This document shows positions 17,567 through 28,127 of a stretch of DNA of 64,000 nt, piece by piece. The translations under genes were made by a program, and so were the position numbers. Numbering within the stretch: the stretch's first letter is position 1; the number at the start of each line of letters is the position of its first letter. The notes under the pieces are model-generated. The model worked only from the letters and a program-made list of their open reading frames with translations, was not told the DNA's origin and made no database searches. Origin of the DNA: Elusimicrobiota bacterium (GTDB lineage Bacteria > Elusimicrobiota > Elusimicrobia > FEN-1173); assembly GCA_016714745.1 (NCBI GenBank), contig JADKCG010000012.1:1-64000 (forward strand), read 5' to 3'.

Positions 17567-20500
17567 ATGAAAATAAAATCTTCAACCCATTCTTCGTCCC
17601 CTTTCGCCGGCGGGCTGGCGATGCTCTATTTCCTCACGAACGCCGTGGGGGTTTACTCAACGGAAGGAACCCTCTGGAACGATCGACGAAAAGCACTGGC
17701 TCAGCATCGATCAGACCCCCCTGTTTTCGCCCAAGCGCCTCTACCCTTTTCCGGCGGATCTGAAACCTCTCTCATCCCCTCCCTTCAATTTCCTCCCCCG
17801 ATGGCAGGGGTGGCTTCTGTTCTTTCTTCTTTGCCTCCAAAGGCCCAAAAGTCTTTGGCCTGGTTGCCGAGCCTTGCCGCGCCCTACGGCGAAATTCGGG
17901 ACATCTCTTTGGCCGGCCCGGAAGCGCCACTGGTCCTTCACATTCAAGATGCCCATGACGTGGAAGAAGCCCAACGGAACATGAGGGGATTGGTTCAATC
18001 CTTTTTAAAGGAAGGCCATGTCCGGCTCGTTGGCCTGGAAGGCGCCTCCGGCCCGATGCCCCTGGACCCGTTTCGTCAATTGCCGAACAAGGACATTACA
18101 CGCGGGGTATTGGATTTGGCTCTTCGGTTGGGCTACATCGGCGGGGCAGAGTTGGCCGCTTTCGATGCGCCCCAGTCCACTCTTTGGGGCATCGAATCTT
18201 CAAATTTATACGCGGGGAATTTACGCGCTTTTGAAAAAGGGGAAAGTTTCAAACGTCAAGATCAGGGTTGGATGGATCACGTTTCTCTGGCGGCAGACGC
18301 CGCCGGTCAGCGCTGGTATGGTCCCGCTCTCAAAGAATTTGAGAGCCATCGCTCTGCTTACACGAACGGAAACGAAGGGCTCGACGTTTGGCTTTCTTTT
18401 CTTTGGTCGAACCGCCCCCCGGAGGGTAAATACCCTCAATTATCCCGGCTGAAGGGGGTTTTGGTTAAAGAGTCTAAGTTGGATTTCAAGGTGGTGGAGC
18501 GGGAGCGGCAGTCCTTGGCTGAAGTATTGGCCCGCGCTCTCCCGCCCAGTGAGCTTCAACGGTTGGTGGACCAGAGTCTAAATCAGCGGTTGGGACGCCT
18601 GTCCTTTGGCGATTACCATCGATTTCTGGAGTCTCTGGGTGCCCGCCATTCGGTGAAAATGAGCGCCTATCCCCACCTTAAAGAGTATATCTCCTACGTA
18701 GCGGACGCGGAGGGAGTGGATCGCTCGGGTGTGATAGATGAACTGGCCGATTTAGAGGAAACGGTGGAACGACAATTGGCTGTGGGCACTGAAGAAAAAA
18801 AAGTGGCCGCCGCAAGACGAGATTTTAGGGATCTACGCAAACTGATCAACCACCAATTCACCCCCTCCGAGTGGCACGCCTACGATGTCCGGCGTCCCGA
18901 TCCCGTCCTTGTGGCGAAAACACTGGCGGAGCTCGCTGGGCGAGACCTGGTTCTCTCGGGCCTCCAAGGTCTCAAATCGTATGAGGACTATTCCTCTTTT
19001 GCATTGAAACGAAATCGCGCGCTTGCGGACAATCTTCTGGCTAAAATGCGACAGGAAAAAACCAAGACAGCGGTGTTGGTGGCGGGTGGGTTCCATACGG
19101 AAGGATTGACCCAAGCGCTCAAAGAGTCCGGGGCGTCCTATGTGGTTTTGGGGCCTCGGATCACAAAAGTCCCAAAAAACTCTCAAGCGTTAGAGGCCAT
19201 CGTTCGCGATCCTTTGCCACTGGAAAAGCTGTTGGCCGGAGACGTCATCCATTTGGCCACCCCGAGGTTGACGGGTTCGCTGGAAGGTGTCTCCGAGGAA
19301 GCCTCCATGGCACAGCAATGGGCGGAACGGGGCAAGCAGACCATTGGAAGCCTTCAATTCGCCTACCAGTCTGTTCATGCCCCGGGGGTTGAAAGCCGTT
19401 CTTTCGATGGTCTTCGTCGGGAGGGGTACCTGCCGGAGAGCATTACTCAGGAGGTGATCCAACTTCCCCTAAAAGGGACGGGAGTGACCGCCGTTGTTGT
19501 TCGTGGCGTCGGCGCCCAGGGAGCGTCGAGTTTTGCTGTTGTTGAATCGAAGGGCCCAACCGTTTCGGAAGACGCTGGTGTGATGGCAAAACCCATTTCA
19601 GTTGAAAAAATGACTGTCGATGGTCAACCGGTCGCGTTTAGCACCTACAGGCCCGATGACGTGAAGCGTCCAGGCGTTCTGGTTCAGTGGGCGCGGGACG
19701 GGGTGCTTCTGATGCTGGAAGGGCGGCAATCTTTGGGGAACGCTCTTCGTTGGGGGGGGCGAGTTCTTCTCCGGGGTCTGCGGGGGTTTGGCGTCGCCTG
19801 GGAAAACTTTTCGAGCTCTCGGCTTGGCCGGACGATGTTTCCCACCCTGGAACGCCAATTCGTTGTTCCCTTCACGACGGGGGAGGGGCTGGGATCTTCT
19901 GTTTCTGATCATCAATCGCGGCCCAAAAAATTGGCTGATATTTTTCCCTACGAGCCCACCCACTGGAGTTCTGTCCAACGGGAAGACCTCACTTTTGTTC
20001 TCACCCAGTTGGGGGAGGGGCCGGACTCCGTCCTATCTTTAACAAAAGAATCCACGGACGAGGGCCTTCTGTTCGCTCTCACGGCTCCCGTCTCATGGGG
20101 GGCGCAACCGCCGGTATTCACCCTTCGGTTCACCCTTGCGAGTGACCCATTCCCTAACGGGCAACTTTATTCAGTCAACACTGCCCGCGGCCCGCCCGAG
20201 GTGACTGTCTCTCTGCACCCCGACATTTTCCGCGCGGACAGATCTTCGTTAAAGAGGCATCTTTCGGCCGTTGTTCAGAAAGCGCTATCGACCCTCCCCG
20301 GCGCCCCTTTTGGTCAAGGGGACTCCACCGATTATCAGGCCGCTCAACGCGCCGTCCGCGAGAGTCAAACCCGCTCCCCCACCTGGTTGGAAGAGCACGC
20401 GCCCCGGCTCAAGAACGTCAGTCTTTTTAGCCGTTCCATGGAATCTATTTTTAACCGCACTTTGGCGGAGCAATTGCAGACGAAATTCGGTTTCGACATG

Positions 20501-23500
20501 CTCCGTTTCTTGAGCCAAACAAATTTTACCGGTGGCCTCGGCCACGTGACCAACGATTACCTCTCAGCTCTTGGGCGGGCTGGTGGGAAAGTGGCCGCAA
20601 TTTACCCCAGTGGAACGGGATTAAAGGCGTCGTCAAACATTCGGAAGGGGGCCGATGGTGGACGGACCCCTCCCCTTCCTCTCCGTTCCGATGGGACCCC
20701 TTATGAGAGCATGGGCGACATGCTCCGAGACACGATGTCGAAGAGAGAGGATCTTCCTCTTACCTCCTATCGATTGCCGGAGAACGCGGCTTTCTGGGAC
20801 TGGGTCAGGCGTGGCACGGGGTCCAACAACTGGGCGTATTCCTCCCAATGTTTTAAGGCGCTGGCTCTTCAGGGGAAAGAAATTTTCTTTGACGTCTATG
20901 TTGTAAAGGACAAGTTTAGCGGGGCACCTATTTTTTACCTGGACGCATACTCAAAGGACGGAGAGAGAAAAATCCGGGTGTTTGACGAACTCTACGGAGA
21001 TCCTCCCGATGCTCCTTGGCGTGCGGTCCAGGTGCTTGTGTATAGTCAAGCCAATCAGTTGTTGATCAGCGAGCTGGTTCGCCAAGGCTATGCCCACCCC
21101 ACCATCGTCACGCTGGACCACGAAGTGTTTGCCCAATTTCCAGATTTGTATCTTTCCTGGCAAGGGGTGAAAGGGCTGATCCGCCATGCGGTTCACGCAT
21201 TTAACCACACCGTCTACCGCCCAGGGATGTGGAATCTCCGCAAACAGGCCGCGGGCCTACTGGGGCTGGATGCGCGAAGTGATCTGGATGAAGGAGAGGC
21301 CGTCAGCATCGCCGGGGGGGCTGTTGAGGTCAGTGGCGCGACGACAGGGGTCTCGCACATTCACGCACTCGTTTTGTTAAAGAATTTGTTCGCCATGGTG
21401 CAACATAAGGTGGTGGAACGTTTTAATCCAAATCGTCCCGATCGAGGGTCGAATAGCGCCAACGGGGTTCTGCTCGAACATTGGCAGGGGGTCGACATTC
21501 GGCGTTTGATTGACTCAACAAAAGAGAAGCTCGGTCTTCCGGCTTCCGCAGAGGATGAAACATTTTATGAGGCGTTGGAGCAAACCAAAAACCAAAAAAC
21601 CCTTCAGGAATTCCAAAAACGTTTTGAAATGGTCAAAGCCTTTTACAGTTTGGATCTGCTCATTTTTCTCAACAACACCCAGACCCAACCACAGGGCGGA
21701 GGTCATTGGCTAACGGAAACTCTTGGAGAAGTGGAGGGGATTCACCGGAACGCTTACACCCTTCAAAATATCCAAGAATTCCGCGACCGGTGGCAATTCC
21801 TCATCAACCGATCTTTCTCCGTGGAATCAACCTGGGAGGAGATGGATCAGAGTTTTGGAGATCTGAAGGAGGCCCTGCTCAAACGGCCCATTGTGTCGAA
21901 CGTGCGGCGGCAGGTGTCCTATAAGGGGCCGGATATGTACTTAGAAATCTTTAAATACGACCTGGAGGCATTTAAAAATTCCAACGTGCGTTTGATTTTT
22001 GGCGGGCGCACCTTTGGAGGGGAGGCCAGGGCCGCCTTTGACGAGGCGAAGAGAAGGGCGCAGAGTGTGGGATCGGTTGCATTCTTAGAAAACTACAACT
22101 CCGAAGACGCTCCGATTATTTTTCGGGGGGCCACGGCGGGGGTCATGTTATCGGATGAACGTTTGGAAGCGGCGGCCACGAGCAACAGCAAAATTGTGGT
22201 GAACGGGGGTTGGTTGATCAGCGTTCATGACGGGGCCAGCCCGGAGCGCATGGCGGTTTTGGATAAACGGACGAACACGGTCAGGTTAGCCATCACCTAC
22301 ACCCACGATGATTTGAGGGCGGGATTAAACAGCGGTGTCCTTGAACTATTGAACGGATCCCTCATCCCCTTCGATGATAATAGTCAAAGCTACGAAGGCA
22401 AAGGAGCTGGCCGGCGTCCCAGCCGCGCTGGCCTTCTTGACTGTTTTTCGAAACTCGGACAAATTTACGGGTCGCCTGACCTGCGACGTCGCACGTTGTA
22501 CCAGGCGATTCGCTGGTCTTATACCGCCGACATCCATCGGCAAACGCATGCGTTCCTGGAAATTGAAAATGACATGGTTTTGGTCCAGGACGATGTGGAG
22601 TCTGTGGTTGATGAAATTATTTCAGCCTCTTCGGGGGATGCGCTTTCTCTTTCCGATTCGCTGGAGGCCCTGCTTTACAAGAAGGGCCCCAATGGGTTTA
22701 CCTGGCTGCATAAACATAATTTAAAAAATCCTGTAGCCTTGAACGGGATCGGCGCCAGTCCGGGCTGGGCGGGTTTTCTTGAGGGGTTCCGGTCCGTTAA
22801 GGGTCGATATTATTTCCAAGGGCCCGGGAGCCAGGTGGGGGACGAAGAAGGTCAAGGCCGCTGGAGTCTGGAACATCACGTCCTCGGCAACAATGGAAAA
22901 AACGAAATGATGAGCTATACGGCCTATCTTTTAAAGGACCTCCCCGCTTTTCAGCCTTTGCTTGACCGTCTCAGCGAATTTGAATCCTGGGGAGGAGGAA
23001 CAAACTCCCCAGCCATGGAAGTGCGAATGGGTGAAACGCTGAAAGCGTTGGAGTTCGTCCAACGCACGGTGGACCGTGTCTGTGAAACCGTTCTTAATAG
23101 GGATTTGAAATCCGGCGCTGAGGTTATTCGCCGAGTCTCCTTGTCCATCTCCCCCGCAGAGCGCGAAACAGTGACTCAACAGAATTACTCCTATGGTTGG
23201 AAGATCGCCGTGTCCCCCACCGACCATTCCCATGATTATTCCTACCTCGACTCTGGCGCCACATTAAGGGACCTCCGTGACGCTCTTCGCCAATTGTTGA
23301 ATGAGAATTCCCGAGGTCCTGAGTCCATCAAGCAAGCCTCCTATGGAATGCGCGGGGGATATTTCTTTACAATGATGGGAGAGCGCTGGAGCCCTGTGCC
23401 GGCCCTTCGTAATTTTGCCTTTTCCCTGGCGGATCAAGTGGAGGACATCAAAACGAAGGGGGGTGAGATGGGGTGGAATGACCCTGCCATTCAATGGGAA

Positions 23501-24568
23501 ATTCGGCGCGTCTACGCCGAATTTTTGGGAGCTCTGGATGAATGGATAGACCCTTCCCCTACGAGCGAGACTCAAGAAAAGACACCGCCAATTCTTAGCC
23601 CCATTGAAGAAATCGTTGCCCAAGAAGCGCCGAAAGCTGGGATTTACCAAAACCTCGGGCCCCTCAACCGGGATCTCTTGGGTGGCGCGGCCCATTCCTT
23701 GGAATTTGGAAGTTTAACGGCAAATGTGACCCATGTGCGATCCTTTGTGGAAGCCGAGCGGGAACATGCAAGATCCGCTCAGTCATCCCTCTCCCGCTCT
23801 CTGGGAGGATGGGACCTAACCAATGCTACCGGCCGACTTTCCGAATCCGCTGTGATGAAAGCCGGACAGTCGTTGAGCCGTGCGGTTCGTCAGCAGGCAG
23901 GCCCATTAGAGGCCGCCCCTGTTGTCGCCTCCCGTCAGGTGTTCATGGCGTTGGCCTCCCTCGGTGAATATTTGGAGGACGCTTCTGTTGACGAATGGCA
24001 CCGCTGGGCGTCTGTCTTGGCCCGAGGGTTTAATGAGAACCTTTTTGAAGTTCAGGAGCGCGTTTTGGCGTCGATCGAAAGCGGGCGGAGGCTGGACATT
24101 GAGATTTCTGAAACGATGTTAAATGGAAATCTCACGGAAGAAGATAAAACTCGTTTAGAAGAATTGGGCGTTTTCGCCGCCCATGCGGAACGGATGGGGC
24201 AGGGAAAAATCACCTGGATACTTCCCGAAGGAAAAAACAATTTGGATCCCCTCTGGAGTCAGTATCCCCAACTGATGCCCTTAAAAAACGTTTTCACCCA
24301 ACATTTGTCAAAGGCTTACGTTAGGGGAGTGGATGGGAAATGTTCCGTTAAAAAACTTCTTATGACTTCACAAGGGACAAGACAGGTTGAATCTCTCAAT
24401 CCTTCCGATCTTTACCTTATTAACCGCAGCGAATGGGTCTTGGAATCAGATCTTCCTAATAACGTCGCCCGAATACTGATTTCGCTCGCGGGGGGCCTTA
24501 TTTATGATGCCACCGAAAAAGTCGGCGATGAGATGAAGAGCCTCTTCTTCCTACGCACCAACGCGTAA
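17567..24568 (+). CDS. P3: ChaN/Tiki-like domain fused to a GT35 glycogen-phosphorylase-like domain
   Basis: This is the only giant in one intact frame (2,333 residues from ATG 17567, chosen because 'MKIKSS' begins a signal peptide; GTG 17513 is an alternative). 'EGTLWNDRR' and the ChaN/Tiki-like domain (residues about 124-560: 'HIQDAHDVEEAQRNM', 'VGLEGASGPM', 'VAGGFHTEGLTQALK') come first. A phosphorylase-like domain follows: 'FTGGLGHVTNDYLSALG' (residue about 988), 'LIFGGRTFGGEARAAF', 'VAFLENYNSEDAPIIF', then 'LEAAATSNSKIVVNGG' and 'ISVHDGASPE', colinear with the pyridoxal-phosphate site of glycogen phosphorylase. Lys1542 is the candidate cofactor lysine, and the GGLG-to-Lys distance (about 554) matches the family. 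The 'YKR' motif is 'YKG'. The C-terminal 190 residues are shared with P5. Confidence 0.8.
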   Translation: MKIKSSTHSSSPFAGGLAMLYFLTNAVGVYSTEGTLWNDRRKALAQHRSDPPVFAQAPLPFSGGSETSLIPSLQFPPPMAGVASVLSSLPPKAQKSLAWLPSLAAPYGEIRDISLAGPEAPLVLHIQDAHDVEEAQRNMRGLVQSFLKEGHVRLVGLEGASGPMPLDPFRQLPNKDITRGVLDLALRLGYIGGAELAAFDAPQSTLWGIESSNLYAGNLRAFEKGESFKRQDQGWMDHVSLAADAAGQRWYGPALKEFESHRSAYTNGNEGLDVWLSFLWSNRPPEGKYPQLSRLKGVLVKESKLDFKVVERERQSLAEVLARALPPSELQRLVDQSLNQRLGRLSFGDYHRFLESLGARHSVKMSAYPHLKEYISYVADAEGVDRSGVIDELADLEETVERQLAVGTEEKKVAAARRDFRDLRKLINHQFTPSEWHAYDVRRPDPVLVAKTLAELAGRDLVLSGLQGLKSYEDYSSFALKRNRALADNLLAKMRQEKTKTAVLVAGGFHTEGLTQALKESGASYVVLGPRITKVPKNSQALEAIVRDPLPLEKLLAGDVIHLATPRLTGSLEGVSEEASMAQQWAERGKQTIGSLQFAYQSVHAPGVESRSFDGLRREGYLPESITQEVIQLPLKGTGVTAVVVRGVGAQGASSFAVVESKGPTVSEDAGVMAKPISVEKMTVDGQPVAFSTYRPDDVKRPGVLVQWARDGVLLMLEGRQSLGNALRWGGRVLLRGLRGFGVAWENFSSSRLGRTMFPTLERQFVVPFTTGEGLGSSVSDHQSRPKKLADIFPYEPTHWSSVQREDLTFVLTQLGEGPDSVLSLTKESTDEGLLFALTAPVSWGAQPPVFTLRFTLASDPFPNGQLYSVNTARGPPEVTVSLHPDIFRADRSSLKRHLSAVVQKALSTLPGAPFGQGDSTDYQAAQRAVRESQTRSPTWLEEHAPRLKNVSLFSRSMESIFNRTLAEQLQTKFGFDMLRFLSQTNFTGGLGHVTNDYLSALGRAGGKVAAIYPSGTGLKASSNIRKGADGGRTPPLPLRSDGTPYESMGDMLRDTMSKREDLPLTSYRLPENAAFWDWVRRGTGSNNWAYSSQCFKALALQGKEIFFDVYVVKDKFSGAPIFYLDAYSKDGERKIRVFDELYGDPPDAPWRAVQVLVYSQANQLLISELVRQGYAHPTIVTLDHEVFAQFPDLYLSWQGVKGLIRHAVHAFNHTVYRPGMWNLRKQAAGLLGLDARSDLDEGEAVSIAGGAVEVSGATTGVSHIHALVLLKNLFAMVQHKVVERFNPNRPDRGSNSANGVLLEHWQGVDIRRLIDSTKEKLGLPASAEDETFYEALEQTKNQKTLQEFQKRFEMVKAFYSLDLLIFLNNTQTQPQGGGHWLTETLGEVEGIHRNAYTLQNIQEFRDRWQFLINRSFSVESTWEEMDQSFGDLKEALLKRPIVSNVRRQVSYKGPDMYLEIFKYDLEAFKNSNVRLIFGGRTFGGEARAAFDEAKRRAQSVGSVAFLENYNSEDAPIIFRGATAGVMLSDERLEAAATSNSKIVVNGGWLISVHDGASPERMAVLDKRTNTVRLAITYTHDDLRAGLNSGVLELLNGSLIPFDDNSQSYEGKGAGRRPSRAGLLDCFSKLGQIYGSPDLRRRTLYQAIRWSYTADIHRQTHAFLEIENDMVLVQDDVESVVDEIISASSGDALSLSDSLEALLYKKGPNGFTWLHKHNLKNPVALNGIGASPGWAGFLEGFRSVKGRYYFQGPGSQVGDEEGQGRWSLEHHVLGNNGKNEMMSYTAYLLKDLPAFQPLLDRLSEFESWGGGTNSPAMEVRMGETLKALEFVQRTVDRVCETVLNRDLKSGAEVIRRVSLSISPAERETVTQQNYSYGWKIAVSPTDHSHDYSYLDSGATLRDLRDALRQLLNENSRGPESIKQASYGMRGGYFFTMMGERWSPVPALRNFAFSLADQVEDIKTKGGEMGWNDPAIQWEIRRVYAEFLGALDEWIDPSPTSETQEKTPPILSPIEEIVAQEAPKAGIYQNLGPLNRDLLGGAAHSLEFGSLTANVTHVRSFVEAEREHARSAQSSLSRSLGGWDLTNATGRLSESAVMKAGQSLSRAVRQQAGPLEAAPVVASRQVFMALASLGEYLEDASVDEWHRWASVLARGFNENLFEVQERVLASIESGRRLDIEISETMLNGNLTEEDKTRLEELGVFAAHAERMGQGKITWILPEGKNNLDPLWSQYPQLMPLKNVFTQHLSKAYVRGVDGKCSVKKLLMTSQGTRQVESLNPSDLYLINRSEWVLESDLPNNVARILISLAGGLIYDATEKVGDEMKSLFFLRTNA

Positions 24569-24594
24569 CTCTCAATGCCATTACCCTAAATCCA

Positions 24595-24628
24595 CAAGGG
24601 GAATCCCGGTTAATGTGACCCGACAAAA
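24595..24628. repeat. Remnant of the CCGGGATTCCCCGG repeat family
   Basis: GGGGAATCCCGGTTAATG followed by ACCCGACAAAA resembles one terminal repeat of the MITE-like element at 44153-44312. It also resembles the flank of the copy near 30936-31060, which carries ACCCGACAAAA just before the P5 promoter. It sits between the P3 stop and the P4 promoter. Confidence 0.55.
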
Positions 24629-24659
24629 CATTCCTATTTCCGTCTGGTTTTTGCCGGTT

Positions 24660-24714
24660 GTTACAGGAATGTTACAAGTCGTTAAGGAGATTCACACATC
24701 CTCTTTGGTAGAGT
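24660..24714 (+). promoter_or_regulatory. Shared-design promoter of P4
   Basis: GTTACA (24660-24665), GTTACA (24671-24676) and TTAAGG (24682-24687) lie at 11-bp intervals, and the -10 box TAGAGT (24709-24714) starts 38 bp after the second hexamer. Transcription would start near 24721, next to an ATG-TAG minimal reading frame (24720-24725). The coding start at 24748 has its own ribosome-binding site, AAGGGGG. Confidence 0.7.
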
Positions 24715-24747
24715 TTCCTATGTAGAACCTACACAAGGGGGCTAGTC

Positions 24748-27700
24748 TTGAATCTCAACACATTGATTCGCGGATGGTGTATCGCGCTCGCTTTGGTGTT
24801 ATTTTCCACCAACGTTTTATTTGCGCATGCGGTGGAAAAGGATTTCTGGACCCGACGGCGTCAGTCCATCGAAAGAAACAAACACCTCTCTGGTGAATTT
24901 GAGATTGCCAGCCTTCCCTCGGGCATTTCCAGTGATAACCCGATCGAGATTTTGAAACAAGCCACTGCTCTGCCCAAAGATGTTTCCCCAGCCCTTTCGG
25001 AAAACTTGACCAAATCTCTTCCTCCCGATTTTGTCAGCTCGCATAAAAAACTCTTCGAGGCCTTGCCATTGTCTTTAGGCACGGTTCGTAGCGTGGCACT
25101 CCCGAAAGGGAAGCCGAAATACACCGTGGTGTACATTCAAGACGTTCATTTAAATCAGGACGCTCAGAAAAACATTGCTGGGGCCGTGCGATCCATCGCT
25201 GAAAACAAGGCCGCGGGTGTTTTAGCGTTGGAGGGGGCCTGGGGACCCATGGACTTTTCCGCCTTTCGATCCTTTCACGATCCGAAAGCTGTTCAGGATG
25301 CTGCTGATTATTTGCTCCGCAAAAATCAGATCACAGGCCCCGTGCACACCGCTTTTACTGGCCCGATCGACTTTCCCACGGTGGTCGGCGTTGATGATGA
25401 AATACAATACCACGCGAACGTCAACGCTTATACGCAATCCGCTTCACGCATGAAAGAATATTCGGAAGCCATCGCCCGATCGCGCCATGCCCTCCTCACA
25501 AAGAAGGCTCAGGTTTTTAACAAAGCCTTATTTGATTTTGACAGAACTGTCGAGAGCTATCGCGAGGGACACAGCAATCTTGGCGGTTATGCAAAAGCGA
25601 TTTCCATTGTCATGACAAACCCAAAGTCATTTCCATCATTATCCGCATTCCATCAGGCCTTGCGTATGGAGGAGGGGCTAGATTTTAGACAGGTTGAGGC
25701 CGAACGCGCCGAGCTTATTGGGAGGTTGGCCAAGGTCCTGAAACCCTTCCAACTGTCAGGTTTGCTTGGAAAAAGTATGGCTTATCGTGTTGGTCAATTG
25801 CGCTACGGCGAATTCTACGCCTACTTAAGGGACCTCATTGCCCAAAGCGGAGTGAGCCTGAAGAATTTTCCCGCCATGGACGGCTACATCCAATACGTTC
25901 TAACCAGTGACAACATTAACGCTGATGCCCTCTTCAAAGAAATGAACCAAATGGAGAAGATCGCCTATGACAAACTCTCCAAGACTCCTGAAGAGAAAAG
26001 ATTGGTCGCCGAAAGCCACCTCCAACTCTTGACCAGAAAACTTGTGGATTTTTCCCTGACGACCGAAGAATGGAAGGATTACGAGGCATCCACTGAAAGG
26101 GGTTCGACGAACGATTTTGATCTGACTTCCTTTGAGTTGTTCTACCTCAATGCCATCGCCAGGGACAAATCCATGGCGACAAACCTTCTTCATCAGATGG
26201 AGATGGCAAGCCATGGTTCTGAAACTCAGTGCCGTACCGGTGTATTGGTGACGGGCGGATTTCATTCCGAAGGCGTAACGGTTCAACTGAAAAACGCTGG
26301 TGTTGCTGTTGTAAGTTTCGTACCAAAAATTTCCCGTGTTGATACGAATGGCGGCGAATCCCTCAGCATATTCACCCAAGAGAAAACCCCCCTAGAAAAA
26401 CTTTTTTCCGGCCAGAAGTTGTTCCTTGGGATCAACCAAACAGAGGCCAATGTTCATATTCAAAAACAGATGGCTCTGCTTGTTGCATTGAGCAGTCCAA
26501 ATTTGGATACAGTTCCAGGTAAAGTCAAAGTTGAATGGGATCACTCCATTCATAAAGCCAAAGTGTCGGTGGGGAGGGAGTCTTATTTCGCGGAATTAAA
26601 AAGAGATATTTCCGGCCAAATCACCGATTTATTCATTTCCCCTACCCTCAATGCCAGAACCATCGATTATCTACAAACGATAGGAAAACCAATTTTAATT
26701 GGGATTTGTTTGTATTTGGGCTTGTTGTTTTATCCCAATCTGGTGTCTTCTGGAATAGTGGCTGGCTTATTTGTTGGAGGGATGTCGGTGACGAATCACC
26801 CTTCGCACATCAAATTTTTTGGAGAGGATGACCCATTGGATCCGGCTCATGACGGAGAAAAAGCCTTTCGCCTTGGAGTCCTTTCACAAATGGGAGTGAA
26901 TATTCCACCCGGATTCGCTCTTCTGCCTTCATTTTATATAAATGATTTTATACGAACGAAGAGCCTGTCCACGGGGTGGGAAAAAATTCTTGGATCTCTG
27001 AAGCATTTGGAGCAAACAACAGGTCAGGTGTTTGGAAACGAACAAAATCCGCTTTTTCTGTCGATCAGAAGCAACGCCGGCGAAGAGGAATCAATGCCGG
27101 GACTGATGAAAACCATCGTTAGCGTGGGATTAAATCAGAATACTTTTCGCGGACTTGTGGAACGCGACGGGAAACGATTCGCGCTGGACACCTTGCGACG
27201 TTTTATTCGAAGCTACGCGACCGGTGTTTTTGATATTCCCGATGAGGAATTCTACTTGGCTTCTACCGACCTTCTATTGAAATATGGCGTGCGTGGAGAG
27301 GGGGAGCTTCCCCCGGCTGGGTTATCATTTCTCGTGGGTAAGTATCGAGAAATCGTGAGTGCGCACGGAAGAACAATTCCGGAAGACGTAAATGAACAGC
27401 TAAAAGAATCCCTGAAAGCTGTTTTAATATCTTTTGACTCAGATGGTGCTCGGATTTTCAAAAAGGTTCGCGGCTTGGCCAACTCAGGGATGGGAGCCAT
27501 TGTTCAAAAGATGGTATTTGGAAATCTCAACGAACGTTCAGCCTCTGGCGTCGTGTTCACGCGTAATCGAAGAACAGGAAAAAACGAACTTGACGGCCAA
27601 TATGGTACCCGCATTCAAGGGGATGACGTTGTCTCCGGCCGAAACACGCCAGGATTAAAAGACGTGGACATGTTGAGGACAGAGATGCCTGGTGTCTATG

Positions 27701-28095
27701 AATCGCTTTTATCCCTAAAAAATCTCGTAGAAAATCGATTTGGCTGGCCGCAGGACCTGGAAATAACAATTCAGAATGGAGAATTACTCGTTCTACAAAC
27801 CCGTGACGCGGAAATGTCACCGGAGGCGCTTCTCCGGGGCGGAGAAGAAATGGTTGAGGAAAAAATCATCTCCACCGACGTGTTCATGGTCAAGAAAGCC
27901 GTGGCCATGGGACGAGTAAAAATGCTTTATCATTTACGCAAGGGAATCGAAGGGAAAAAAGTCATGAAAGGAAAATATGGAACACCTGGTGCGGCCAGGG
28001 GGAGAATGATGTTTAGTGACAATTTTAATCCCTCTTCCTCATCCGGGGACCCTGTCGTAATTGTGGAGGTCAATCCCAATGCCCCGCCATTTTAA
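24748..28095 (+). CDS. P4 fragment 1: ChaN/Tiki-like domain fused to a pyruvate phosphate dikinase N-terminal domain
   Basis: This frame has 1,115 codons and a TTG start after AAGGGGG. The signal peptide 'ALALVLFSTNVLFAHA' is followed by 'EKDFWTRRR'. The ChaN/Tiki-like domain has 'YIQDVHLNQDAQKNI', 'LALEGAWGPMDFSAF', 'IARDKSMATNLLHQM' and 'LVTGGFHSEGVTVQLK'. A hydrophobic hairpin (about residues 645-685) precedes a PPDK/PEP-synthase ATP-binding domain: 'GEKAFRLGVLSQMGVNIPPG', 'SIRSNAGEEESMPGLMKTI', 'MVFGNLNERSASGVVFTRN', 'IQGDDVVSGRNTP' and 'LEITIQNGELLVLQTRDAE'. The frame breaks at CCCC (28082-28085) inside the swivelling domain ('GTPGAARGRMMF'); adding one C joins it to fragment 2. A conserved Glu of the 'EL.GE' motif is Gln here. 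Confidence 0.8.
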   Translation: MNLNTLIRGWCIALALVLFSTNVLFAHAVEKDFWTRRRQSIERNKHLSGEFEIASLPSGISSDNPIEILKQATALPKDVSPALSENLTKSLPPDFVSSHKKLFEALPLSLGTVRSVALPKGKPKYTVVYIQDVHLNQDAQKNIAGAVRSIAENKAAGVLALEGAWGPMDFSAFRSFHDPKAVQDAADYLLRKNQITGPVHTAFTGPIDFPTVVGVDDEIQYHANVNAYTQSASRMKEYSEAIARSRHALLTKKAQVFNKALFDFDRTVESYREGHSNLGGYAKAISIVMTNPKSFPSLSAFHQALRMEEGLDFRQVEAERAELIGRLAKVLKPFQLSGLLGKSMAYRVGQLRYGEFYAYLRDLIAQSGVSLKNFPAMDGYIQYVLTSDNINADALFKEMNQMEKIAYDKLSKTPEEKRLVAESHLQLLTRKLVDFSLTTEEWKDYEASTERGSTNDFDLTSFELFYLNAIARDKSMATNLLHQMEMASHGSETQCRTGVLVTGGFHSEGVTVQLKNAGVAVVSFVPKISRVDTNGGESLSIFTQEKTPLEKLFSGQKLFLGINQTEANVHIQKQMALLVALSSPNLDTVPGKVKVEWDHSIHKAKVSVGRESYFAELKRDISGQITDLFISPTLNARTIDYLQTIGKPILIGICLYLGLLFYPNLVSSGIVAGLFVGGMSVTNHPSHIKFFGEDDPLDPAHDGEKAFRLGVLSQMGVNIPPGFALLPSFYINDFIRTKSLSTGWEKILGSLKHLEQTTGQVFGNEQNPLFLSIRSNAGEEESMPGLMKTIVSVGLNQNTFRGLVERDGKRFALDTLRRFIRSYATGVFDIPDEEFYLASTDLLLKYGVRGEGELPPAGLSFLVGKYREIVSAHGRTIPEDVNEQLKESLKAVLISFDSDGARIFKKVRGLANSGMGAIVQKMVFGNLNERSASGVVFTRNRRTGKNELDGQYGTRIQGDDVVSGRNTPGLKDVDMLRTEMPGVYESLLSLKNLVENRFGWPQDLEITIQNGELLVLQTRDAEMSPEALLRGGEEMVEEKIISTDVFMVKKAVAMGRVKMLYHLRKGIEGKKVMKGKYGTPGAARGRMMFSDNFNPSSSSGDPVVIVEVNPNAPPF

Positions 28096-28127
28096 AAACC
28101 CTATTTTCCCCCCATGTTTGCGGATTA

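Noticed and set aside
24720..24725. ATG-TAG minimal reading frame at the predicted P4 transcription start
   Set aside because: A start-stop pair could be regulatory, but one occurrence in an A/T-rich leader is easily chance.
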